In this document: piece by piece, positions 1 through 6,970 of the stretch
Layout of the letters: the number at the start of each line of letters is the position of its first letter
How positions within the stretch are numbered: the stretch's first letter is position 1
NCBI GenBank assembly: GCA_049644265.1
Contig: JBARRO010000188.1
Span: 1-12,968 of the forward strand
DNA: 12,968 bases
Direction of reading: 5' to 3'
From: JBARRO01 sp049644265
Lineage (GTDB): Bacteria; Bacteroidota; Ignavibacteria; UBA10030
The notes under the pieces: model-generated
The model's database searches: none
What the model was told of the DNA's origin: nothing
The model's input: only the letters and a program-made list of their open reading frames with translations
Position numbers and translations under genes: made by a program

Positions 1-570
1 GACCTGGAGGTGGCGGGAGAATTCCTGGTTGTTGCAGCGGAGTTGATGCAGATCAAAGTCAAACTGCTTCTCCCTCCCGAACCCGGTGAAGAGGAAGACG
101 CCGACCCTCGTGCCAACCTCGTCAAGCGCCTTATCGACTACAAGAGGTTCAAGGAAGTTGCGGAGGCGATGAAGAAGAAGGAAGAAGAACAACTGCTCGT
201 CTACAATCGTGGGTACCACGCGTCGGATGAGAGGACAATGGAAGAGGAGACAACGGAGGATCTCGTCCGCGATGTCAGCTTCTTCGATCTTATCGCCTCC
301 TTCAAGTTTGCAATGGAGCGGATGCCGAAGAAATTCACCCACGAAATTATTCGTCTCAACGTCACCGTCGACGAACAGATTGCCTACATCATCGATTTCT
401 TCTCCCGTCGTTCTGAAGCGACCTTTTACGATCTGATAAAAGATATGGAAGAAAAGATCCGGATTGTGGTGACGTTCATAGCGCTGCTCGAAGTCATTCG
501 TTCGAAGAAAATTATTGTTCGTCAGGCCACACCGTTCAGTGAACTCTCCATAATGCGGAATGTCAACTGA
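1..570 (+). CDS. scpA: Segregation and condensation protein A (ScpA), 5' end missing
   Basis: ScpA is the kleisin subunit that bridges the SMC heads and binds ScpB in the bacterial condensin complex, acting on chromosome compaction and segregation. The reading frame is open to the first base, where DLE precedes the kleisin-type motif AGEFLVVAAELMQIKVKLLLP, so the first codons are internal and GTG at position 10 is not a true start. About 189 residues are present; ScpA is usually around 240-260 aa, so the N-terminal SMC-binding part (roughly 60-70 residues, inferred) lies outside the window. Visible parts are the charged linker with the PRANLVKRLIDYKRFKEVA block, an acidic middle segment, and a C-terminal winged-helix region starting near TFYDLIKDMEEKIRIVVTFIALLEVI. 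The stop TGA overlaps the scpB ATG by one base (TGATG), which implies translational coupling and agrees with the common scpA-scpB pairing. Confidence 0.93.
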   Translation, partial: DLEVAGEFLVVAAELMQIKVKLLLPPEPGEEEDADPRANLVKRLIDYKRFKEVAEAMKKKEEEQLLVYNRGYHASDERTMEEETTEDLVRDVSFFDLIASFKFAMERMPKKFTHEIIRLNVTVDEQIAYIIDFFSRRSEATFYDLIKDMEEKIRIVVTFIALLEVIRSKKIIVRQATPFSELSIMRNVN

Positions 571-1850
571 TGCCAATGACCGAGACCAACACGATTGAGA
601 CGAAGGAACTTGCCGTTCCGACCACCCTCAAGAGTCTGATCGAAGCGCTGATTTTTGCCGCTCAGGAGCCGCTGACGCCGAAGCAGATGAAGGCGATCTA
701 TGAAGGCGACCGCCGTGAGAGCACGCGGACAATCGAAACGGAAACGATCCGCGAGATCGTCGCCGAATTGAACGAGGAATATGAGAAGACGGGAAAAGCC
801 TATCGCATCGTTCCGATTGCGGAAGGATATCAGTTCGCAACATTGTCGCAGTACGCCGAATGGATCGGCAAACTCTACAAGGAGCAAGGCCGCCGCAAAC
901 TGTCGCAATCCGGAATTGAAACCCTCGCAATTGTCGCCTACAAACAACCTGTAACGAAGGGGGAAGTGGAAGCGATCAGAGGCGTCAACTGCGACTATGT
1001 TCTGAAGACACTGTTGGAAAAAGAACTCGTCACCGTTACGGGACGTGCGGAAACAGTCGGACGCCCGTTGCTCTACGGAACGACGCGGGAATTCCTGCAA
1101 CACTTTGGTCTGAATGAAATCACCGACCTGCCACGCCCGCGCGAAATCGAGGAAATCCTTGGCGAAAGTCAGTTCGAAACCGAACGCAGGATGCTCGAGG
1201 CGCAGGCGGGAGCGGAAAAAGTCAAGGATGATGAGGATTTCAAGTCCCGGTTACCCCACATTCCGAAGCGCAAACCAGAACTGGATAGGCCCGTTGAGAT
1301 TGTGCAAAAGAACAGGAGCACCGGACTGAAGACTGTTTCCGGGGAAGAACGGAAGAACCTGGAAGAAGCGGGACAGGAAAAAATCGAATTTACACAAGCG
1401 GCTGAAGTGCCTCAGGATTCGATCGATATTCCGCCTGCGGTTGAAGAGACCGTCGTGGAGAGTCCGGCAAACCGGGACATGGCCGATGCCGGAAAAGCCC
1501 GGTTATTTGAGGCTCCCTCAACCCCGGCTGTCGGGGAACCTGAACCGGAAACGCAGGTTACAAAACCAGTGTCGGTTGAGAAATTAGAGGACACCACCAC
1601 GGAAGAAATCATCGAGTTCGTCGAGAAATCAGTACAAGCCCCCGAAACTGTCGGCAGGAGTCCGGAAGAAAGCCTGGCGGAACCCATCAGTGATGCCCCT
1701 CCGGCGTCAACGGACTCGGAGCAATCTCTCGCCGCTCGGGAAGCGGTTCCGGCTCAGCCAGCCGCGCCGGACGCCTCCAATCACCCGAAGTCAAAATGGC
1801 AAACGTGGAAAGAAAAGATCCAGGGGTTCATCAGGAAGATGTTCGCCTGA
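570..1850 (+). CDS. scpB: Segregation and condensation protein B (ScpB) with long acidic C-terminal tail
   Basis: ScpB is the winged-helix kite subunit that dimerises on the ScpA linker of the SMC-ScpAB condensin. The family core is clear in residues ~18-190: SLIEALIFAAQEPLTPKQM near the N-terminus, then LSQSGIETLAIVAYKQPVTKGEVEAIRGVN (111-140) and GRPLLYGTTREFLQHFGL (164-181). The protein is 426 aa, about twice the ~180-220 aa usual for ScpB. Residues ~215-405 are a low-complexity stretch rich in Glu, Pro, Thr and Ala, predicted by eye to be disordered. The last ~18 residues (409-426) are a basic, Trp/Ile/Phe-rich amphipathic helix (W410, W413, I417, F420, I421, F425). The start ATG overlaps the scpA stop, and the 3' end overlaps the next gene by 55 nt. 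The core function is certain. The role of the tail is unknown; membrane or protein docking is speculation. Confidence 0.94.
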   Translation: MPMTETNTIETKELAVPTTLKSLIEALIFAAQEPLTPKQMKAIYEGDRRESTRTIETETIREIVAELNEEYEKTGKAYRIVPIAEGYQFATLSQYAEWIGKLYKEQGRRKLSQSGIETLAIVAYKQPVTKGEVEAIRGVNCDYVLKTLLEKELVTVTGRAETVGRPLLYGTTREFLQHFGLNEITDLPRPREIEEILGESQFETERRMLEAQAGAEKVKDDEDFKSRLPHIPKRKPELDRPVEIVQKNRSTGLKTVSGEERKNLEEAGQEKIEFTQAAEVPQDSIDIPPAVEETVVESPANRDMADAGKARLFEAPSTPAVGEPEPETQVTKPVSVEKLEDTTTEEIIEFVEKSVQAPETVGRSPEESLAEPISDAPPASTDSEQSLAAREAVPAQPAAPDASNHPKSKWQTWKEKIQGFIRKMFA

Positions 1851-2587
1851 ACAAATTCCTTGCAATGGCGGGTGTTGGGTCGAGGCGTAGCAACGATGAA
1901 CTTATTCTTTCCGGAGCCGTCAAGATCAACGGAAGGGTGATTCAGGAACTCGGTGTTCGCGTCAACCCCCTCACCGACATCATCACCGTCCATGGCAAGC
2001 GCGTTCATCAGGCCGAAAAGAACGTTTACGTCCTTCTGAACAAGCCGAAAGACGCGATCACCACTGTCCGTGATGAAAAAGGAAGAACGACCGTCATGGA
2101 CTACGTGAAGCTCCGTGAGCGCGTGTTCCCCGTCGGGCGCCTGGACCGCAACACCACGGGGGTTCTCATCCTGACAAACGACGGCGAGTTGGCGAATGCA
2201 ATGATGCATCCCAAATTCGAGATTGAAAAGTTTTACCGTGTCGCACTGGACAAGCCCTGTTCGGATTTGGATCTTCGCAAGCTGAAACAGGGCGTGCGAC
2301 TCGAGGACGGTCCCGCGAAAGCCCAGGAGGCGGAAATTATTCGCGGCACAAAGCGCACTAAAGTGCTGCTTGCCATTCAGGAGGGAAGGAACAGGGAGGT
2401 CCGGCGTATGTTCGAAGCGCTGGGCTATAAACCGAAACAACTCGACCGGGTTTCTTTTGCCGGTATAACGCCGCTCGGCCTGCCAAGAGGGAAGTGGAGA
2501 TTTCTCACGAATGACGAAGTGCGACACCTGAAGGAACAAGTGGGATTGAAAACGACCGGACGAAGAGAAAGTCTCAGAGAACCCTAA
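1796..2587 (+). CDS. rluB: rRNA pseudouridine synthase, RluB/RsuA family
   Basis: This enzyme isomerises one uridine of rRNA to pseudouridine during ribosome assembly. The 263-aa protein has an S4 RNA-binding domain (about residues 16-75, beginning VRLNKFLAMAGVGSRRSNDELI) and a catalytic domain with the RsuA-family signature GRLDRNTTGVLILTNDGEL (114-132), where D117 is the catalytic aspartate. The C-terminal block EGRNREVRRMFEALGYKPKQL (196-216) is also typical. The scpA-scpB-rluB order is common in bacteria and favours RluB (23S rRNA, U2605 in E. coli numbering) over RsuA or RluE, but the exact target cannot be read from sequence. ATG 1796 is used because the S4 domain begins at residue 16 and the only other candidate, GTG 1805, is three codons on; this puts the start 55 nt inside scpB. 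No good Shine-Dalgarno site precedes it, so coupled translation is likely. Confidence 0.92.
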   Translation: MANVERKDPGVHQEDVRLNKFLAMAGVGSRRSNDELILSGAVKINGRVIQELGVRVNPLTDIITVHGKRVHQAEKNVYVLLNKPKDAITTVRDEKGRTTVMDYVKLRERVFPVGRLDRNTTGVLILTNDGELANAMMHPKFEIEKFYRVALDKPCSDLDLRKLKQGVRLEDGPAKAQEAEIIRGTKRTKVLLAIQEGRNREVRRMFEALGYKPKQLDRVSFAGITPLGLPRGKWRFLTNDEVRHLKEQVGLKTTGRRESLREP

Positions 2588-2590
2588 CGT

Positions 2591-4108
2591 ATGATTTTTC
2601 CCCGCGGCAGCGGCATTCTCCTTCATCCGACCTCGCTACCAGGTCCCTACGGTTCCGGCGACCTTGGCCCTGCGGCGTATCATTTCGTCGATTGGATGGT
2701 CGTTGCAGGCCAGTCCTTGTGGCAAATGCTGCCGCTCGGTCCGGTTGGCCTCGGCAACTCTCCCTACATGAGCCTTTCGGCGTTCGCCGGAAGCTCACAC
2801 CTCATTGATTTGCAGGAATTAGCCGGTCGTGGGCTGCTGACTCAGCAGGATCTGGCGTCGGTTCCCGCATTTTCATCCAACAGGGTCGATTACGCGAAGG
2901 TTATTCCATTTCGCCTGGAGTGTTTGCGGAAAGCGTCGGAGCGGTTCTTCGCGGCTGCCGGAGTTGCAGACAGGAAGGACTTTGACTCGTATTGCGCTTC
3001 GGCCAGTTTATGGCTTGAAGACTATGCACTTTTCGGCGCACTCCACGAAAAGTACCAGGGGAAATTATGGACTGAATGGGATGGAGATCTTGTGCGTCGA
3101 AAACCGTTGGCACTCAGGAAAGCGGCAAAAGATTTCGCCCCGGCCGTCAGGTTCCAGAAATTTGTCCAATGGTGCTTCGCGCGACAATGGAAAAATCTCA
3201 AGCGCTACGCAAATGAACGCGGGATCAAGATCATTGGCGACATCCCGATATTCCTCTCCCATCAGAGTGCGGACGTCTGGGCAAATCCGGAACAGTATAT
3301 TCTGGACGCGAAGGGAAATCCGACCGTCGTGGCGGGCGTGCCCCCGGACTACTTCAGCAAAACGGGTCAACGATGGGGAAATCCCTTGTATCGATGGAAT
3401 GTGATGAAAGCGGATCGCTACCGATGGTGGGTTGAACGGGTTCGTCGCTCGCTGGAACTCTTTGATATTGTGAGGATTGATCATTTCCGCGGATTTGTTG
3501 CGCACTGGGAAATCCCGGCTGTAGAAAAGACCGCGGTCAAAGGGAAGTGGGTCAAAGGACCCGGACCCGCGTTGTTCACAACTTTGGTCAAGACGTTCAA
3601 GGAAATTCCGATCATTGCCGAAGACCTTGGCCTCATTACTCCGGAAGTCGTAGCCTTGCGCGACCAATTCCAGTACCCTGGGATGAAGGTGCTGCATTTC
3701 GCATTTACCGACGGTCCGGAAAACGTCATGCTGCCGCATCACTTCAAATCGAATTGTGTTGTCTACACCGGCACCCATGACAACGATACCACGCGCGGGT
3801 GGTTCAACACGGCGCCGGAACATGAAAAGAACTTCTTCCGCTGGTACGGAAAGTCCGACGGAAATGAGGTGCATTGGGATTTGATCCGTCTGGCATCCCA
3901 ATCGATCGCCGATATGGCGGTGGTTCCGTTCCAGGATGTCCTGGGCCTCGGAATAGAAGGCCGGATGAATTATCCCGGACGGCCCGTGGGGAATTGGGAT
4001 TGGAGATTTTCGTGGGACGCGGTGCAACGCCATCACGCGCTTCGTTTGTATGAACTCACAGCACTGTACGGCCGCTGCAAACCGGACCGCTTGAAAATTC
4101 CCTCATAA
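2591..4108 (+). CDS. malQ: 4-alpha-glucanotransferase (amylomaltase, GH77)
   Basis: MalQ transfers alpha-1,4-glucan segments between maltodextrins in the cytoplasm, as part of glycogen/maltodextrin turnover. The 505-aa length matches the compact amylomaltase type (Thermus enzyme about 500 aa), without the extra N-terminal domains of E. coli MalQ. The N-terminus has the family start RGSGILLHPTSLPGPYGSGDLG. Active-site residues are all present: nucleophile D297 in FDIVRIDHFRGF, acid/base E344 in IIAEDLG, and the third carboxylate D397 in GTHDNDT. The acceptor-loop region PDYFSKTGQRWGNPLYRW (252-269) and the C-terminal EGRMNYPG segment (456-463) are also typical. It starts 3 nt after the rluB stop and ends 4 nt before lysS, so it is very probably cotranscribed. 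There is no clear Shine-Dalgarno site. It is unusual but not unprecedented to find a carbohydrate gene between rRNA-modification and tRNA-synthetase genes. Confidence 0.96.
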   Translation: MIFPRGSGILLHPTSLPGPYGSGDLGPAAYHFVDWMVVAGQSLWQMLPLGPVGLGNSPYMSLSAFAGSSHLIDLQELAGRGLLTQQDLASVPAFSSNRVDYAKVIPFRLECLRKASERFFAAAGVADRKDFDSYCASASLWLEDYALFGALHEKYQGKLWTEWDGDLVRRKPLALRKAAKDFAPAVRFQKFVQWCFARQWKNLKRYANERGIKIIGDIPIFLSHQSADVWANPEQYILDAKGNPTVVAGVPPDYFSKTGQRWGNPLYRWNVMKADRYRWWVERVRRSLELFDIVRIDHFRGFVAHWEIPAVEKTAVKGKWVKGPGPALFTTLVKTFKEIPIIAEDLGLITPEVVALRDQFQYPGMKVLHFAFTDGPENVMLPHHFKSNCVVYTGTHDNDTTRGWFNTAPEHEKNFFRWYGKSDGNEVHWDLIRLASQSIADMAVVPFQDVLGLGIEGRMNYPGRPVGNWDWRFSWDAVQRHHALRLYELTALYGRCKPDRLKIPS

Positions 4109-4112
4109 TGAA

Positions 4113-5654
4113 ATGACCGACAAGGAAAACATAACGCCATCGACGCCGGCGGGAGAGCCGGTCGAAGATCTCAATGTGCTCATGGTGCGAAGAAGGGAAG
4201 AGCTGGAGGAGCTGAAAAAGCTGGGAGTGAATCCCTACCCTCCCACGTTCGGGCGGACCGCGTTCTCGCACGAAACCATCGGATCATTCAAGGATGGTGA
4301 GCCACAACGTGTCGTCTCACTGGCGGGAAGGATCATGTCGATCAGGAGAATGGGAAAAGCTTCATTCTGCCACATCCAGGACTCGCAGGGAAGAATCCAG
4401 ATCTATTTGAAAAAAGATGACCTCGGCGCCGACTACGACTCGTTCAAGTTGATGGATATCGGGGACATCGTGGGAACAACGGGTTTTGTGTTCAGGACGA
4501 AAATGGGGGAAGTTTCCATCCACGCTCAGAAATTTGTTCTTCTCTCAAAATCGCTCCGGCCTCTTCCCGTAGTCAAAGAAAAGATTGATGAACAAGGGAA
4601 CAAGGTCGTCTACGATCCGCTGTCCGACAAAGAGCTCCGTTACCGGCAACGCTACGTGGACCTGGTGGTGAGCCCCGAGGTCCGAGGAGTGTTCCTCAAA
4701 CGTGCAACGCTCATTCGCTCGATGAGGAATTTCCTGGACGGCAGGGGGTACGTCGAAGTGGAAACGCCCGTCCTCCAGCCGATCTATGGGGGAGCATCTG
4801 CTCGACCGTTCAAGACTCATCACAATACGCTGGATATGCCGCTGTATCTTCGCATCGCCGACGAATTATACCTCAAGCGGTTGATTGTGGGGGGATTTGA
4901 CGGAGTCTATGAGATTTCCAAGGATTTTCGCAACGAGGGAATGGACAAGACCCACAACCCGGAATTCACGATGATGGAACTCTACGTCGCCTACAGGGAC
5001 TACCAGTGGATGATGGAGCTGGTCGAACAGATGATCTACGAAGTGGCGATGGCGGTGAACGGAACTTCCGTGGCACGGTTGGGCAATCATGAAATCGATT
5101 TTCGGCCCCCCTGGAAACGACTCTCGATGTTCGAAGCGATCGAAAAGTTTACGGGAATGAACCTGCGGCAGAAAACGGAGCAGGAGCTCCGCGCCGCTGC
5201 CAGGACCCTTCATGTCGACCTCGATCCGGCCCTCGGCAAAGGTTCGATCATCGATGAAATCTTCAGTGCCAAAGTGGAGCCCCATCTTGTCCAGCCGACG
5301 TTTATCACGGACTATCCCGTTGAAATGTCTCCGCTTGCAAAGAAACACCGTACGGAGTCCGACCTTGTGGAGCGGTTCGAAGGGATCGTGAACGGCAAGG
5401 AGATCTGCAACGCTTTTTCCGAGCTTAACGACCCGATCGATCAGCGGAGCAGGTTTGAGGATCAGATGAAATTGAGGGCGCGCGGAGACGAAGAGGCACA
5501 GGTGCTCGATGAGGATTTTCTTCGCGCGCTGGAATACGGCATGCCTCCAACAGCCGGCCTCGGGATCGGGATCGATCGCCTGACGATGATGCTCACCAAT
5601 CAGGATTCCATTCGGGACGTCATCTTCTTCCCCCAAATGAAGCCTGAAAAATAG
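4113..5654 (+). CDS. lysS: Lysyl-tRNA synthetase, class II
   Basis: This enzyme activates lysine with ATP and charges tRNA-Lys in the cytoplasm. The 513-aa protein has the N-terminal OB-fold anticodon-binding domain (about 65-150: VVSLAGRIMSIRRMGKASFCHIQD, then GRIQIYL) and the class II catalytic domain. Motif 1 is around RGYVEVETPVLQPIYGGASARPF (211-233), motif 2 is FRNEGMDKTHNPEFTMMELY (272-291), and motif 3 is GLGIGIDRLTMMLTN (482-496). The block YPVEMSPLAKKH (401-412) and CNAFSELNDP (432-441) match bacterial LysS. Length and motifs are those of an intact enzyme. The start is ATG 4113; an ATG at 4108 is followed at once by a stop in its frame. The 4-nt gap after malQ puts it at the end of the tight housekeeping cluster. 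Alternative assignment to AspRS/AsnRS is excluded by the lysine-type motifs. Confidence 0.97.
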   Translation: MTDKENITPSTPAGEPVEDLNVLMVRRREELEELKKLGVNPYPPTFGRTAFSHETIGSFKDGEPQRVVSLAGRIMSIRRMGKASFCHIQDSQGRIQIYLKKDDLGADYDSFKLMDIGDIVGTTGFVFRTKMGEVSIHAQKFVLLSKSLRPLPVVKEKIDEQGNKVVYDPLSDKELRYRQRYVDLVVSPEVRGVFLKRATLIRSMRNFLDGRGYVEVETPVLQPIYGGASARPFKTHHNTLDMPLYLRIADELYLKRLIVGGFDGVYEISKDFRNEGMDKTHNPEFTMMELYVAYRDYQWMMELVEQMIYEVAMAVNGTSVARLGNHEIDFRPPWKRLSMFEAIEKFTGMNLRQKTEQELRAAARTLHVDLDPALGKGSIIDEIFSAKVEPHLVQPTFITDYPVEMSPLAKKHRTESDLVERFEGIVNGKEICNAFSELNDPIDQRSRFEDQMKLRARGDEEAQVLDEDFLRALEYGMPPTAGLGIGIDRLTMMLTNQDSIRDVIFFPQMKPEK

Positions 5655-5672
5655 GCGAAAAGGCTGCTGTCA

Positions 5673-6296
5673 ATGATTAATTTTCAGAAGCAAGGAATCG
5701 TCATGCTGGCTGTCGGATGTTTGTGCATCTCGTGTGACGAATCGCTCCCCGGACGCATCGACCCCTCCGTGAACCTCAGAGCCTCGACGAATTGGCTCGC
5801 CCAACTGGATTACACCAATCCCAACCTTTCTGCATCGTTCTCGGTCAGGAATGTCTACGACGACGTGCTCGATGGACCGGCGTCGTTTCAGGGTTCGATT
5901 GAGATAGTCCTTCTTCGGGACCCCACCATCCAGAGGCACGATGTTCTGACGGCGGCCAACATTGTATACGCGCGTGGCTATGACCCATTGCTGAAGCGTC
6001 TGACACTCGACCCCGGGGACTCCGTGCGGCTTCAGTATTCGTGGGACATGAACGACGACGCCGGAAAGAGTCTGTTGAGTACGACATTCAGGTCCAGCAT
6101 TGATCCTACGTGCACGTTTCGGAGCATCGCAGAGCCGGAAATTTTCGGCGTGACCGGCCAGATCACGATCTTCGACCATCTGGGCGCCGCGGTCTTTCAG
6201 ACGAGGATGTTCAAACTCTGTTTTGTTACGTACAGGGATGCGGGGCCGTTTCCTCCTGCTTGTGTTCCGTTGCAGTTTGCTGCGAAATGCTACTGA
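5673..6296 (+). CDS. Predicted secreted lipoprotein, unknown family (intact copy of a tandem pair)
   Basis: I do not recognise this 207-aa protein. It has a short basic/hydrophobic leader followed by CISCDESLPGR; by comparison with the neighbouring paralogue (VSCEESLPVR) the lipidated residue is most likely C21, although C16 in LAVGC fits the general lipobox pattern better. The mature part looks like a beta-sandwich: alternating polar/hydrophobic strands such as SASFSVRNVYDDVL, SIEIVLLRDP and SVRLQYSWDM, with no enzyme motif. Four cysteines (C147, C183, C197, C206) lie in the C-terminal third and are all kept in the paralogue, suggesting two disulfides in an exported protein. It begins 18 nt after lysS behind a weak AAGG about 9 nt upstream of ATG, and its end overlaps the next gene's start by 10 nt. 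Together with the paralogue and the receptor downstream it may form an outer-membrane unit; the ligand is unknown. Confidence 0.8.
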   Translation: MINFQKQGIVMLAVGCLCISCDESLPGRIDPSVNLRASTNWLAQLDYTNPNLSASFSVRNVYDDVLDGPASFQGSIEIVLLRDPTIQRHDVLTAANIVYARGYDPLLKRLTLDPGDSVRLQYSWDMNDDAGKSLLSTTFRSSIDPTCTFRSIAEPEIFGVTGQITIFDHLGAAVFQTRMFKLCFVTYRDAGPFPPACVPLQFAAKCY

Positions 6297-6959
6297 ATGA
6301 AATCTCCACAGGAACCATTCTGCACTATGGCGCTCTGTTCGTTTTGTTAGTCATGCTGACCGTTTCTTGCGAAGAATCCCTGCCGGTTCGGGAGGAGCCC
6401 GTTATCATTCAAAGGCTCTACGAACTGGTTTGTGCAAACGACCTACAACGATTCTTCGTTGACAACTTCATTTACCATTAGGCATGACTACGAAGAGGTC
6501 CTTGACGATCAGGGGATATTTGAAGGCTGGATTGATATCGTGTTTCTTCGAGACCCGTCAATCCGTAAGCACGATGTGCTGACAGCTTCGAATCTCGTCT
6601 ATGCACCAGGATACAATCCTCAGACAAGGAATCTCACGTTTGATCCGAAAGATTCCATTCGACTGGAATACACATGGGACCTGAGGGATGACCTCGGCAG
6701 AATCTTGATCGGAACGGGAGAAGCGGTGCCTCCGGTGTTTCGATTCAAACGTGACTCAACGTGCCCCTCACGTCTTATTGCGGACGCCGAGCAATTTGGA
6801 GTAACTGGTCAGATTCTCGTCTTTGAAAAGACGGGGGGTCCCGTATTCCCTGCGAGAATATTCAACCTGTGTTTTGTTGCCCACACATTGTTGGACTCGA
6901 CTCGGCCGAATCCTCCGTGCACTGTACCTCTTGCACTCGGGAAAAAGTGCCTAAACTGA
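6287..6959 (+). pseudogene. Second tandem lipoprotein gene, split by a +1 frameshift
   Basis: This is a diverged copy of the preceding lipoprotein gene, broken into two frames. The first part starts at ATG 6287, inside the end of the previous gene, and encodes a leader with a good lipobox (LTVSC, C28) and CEESLPVREEPVII; read straight on it ends at TAG 6479-6481. The body continues one base out of frame, from about 6411 to the TGA at 6957-6959, beginning KGSTNWFVQTTYND, which aligns with RASTNWLAQLDYTN of the intact copy. Skipping C6410 restores a 223-aa protein similar over its whole length, roughly half identical by eye, with all four C-terminal cysteines (STCPS, NLCFV, PPCTV, KKCLN). Gene callers will probably report only the body as an ORF from GTG 6432, without a signal peptide. 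It could be a true pseudogene, a sequencing or assembly error, or a phase-variable or recoded gene. Confidence 0.82.
6405..6413 (+). other. Inferred +1 frameshift point in the second lipoprotein gene
   Basis: The sister gene reads GTG AAC CTC AGA GCC TCG ACG AAT TGG; here the matching bases are GTT ATC ATT, then an extra C (6410), then AAA GGC TCT ACG AAC TGG. Before this point homology is in the frame of ATG 6287, and after it one frame later. The upstream frame stays open to 6478 and the downstream frame is open from 6360, so the shift could formally lie anywhere in 6360-6478, but the alignment favours 6405-6413. There is no long homopolymer and no known +1 recoding signal here. Confidence 0.7.
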
Positions 6960-6970
6960 AAGCGATATTC

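Noticed and set aside
1781..2626. Long antisense open frame (281 codons) opposite the pseudouridine synthase
   Set aside because: It mirrors a well-supported gene, has no recognisable motif, and is a codon-bias shadow.
3065..4036. Antisense open frame (323 codons) opposite malQ
   Set aside because: malQ has all catalytic residues in the + frame; the antisense product has no family features.
4866..5636. Antisense open frame (256 codons) opposite lysS
   Set aside because: Shadow of lysS; no motif and no start signal.
6405..6413. Programmed +1 recoding site
   Set aside because: No slow stop codon, prfB-like CTT-TGA signal or upstream Shine-Dalgarno stimulator is visible, so a plain indel is the simpler reading.
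6869..6970. Upstream in-frame extension of the TonB receptor
   Set aside because: It overlaps the end of the lipoprotein gene, and the signal peptide begins only at ATG 6971.
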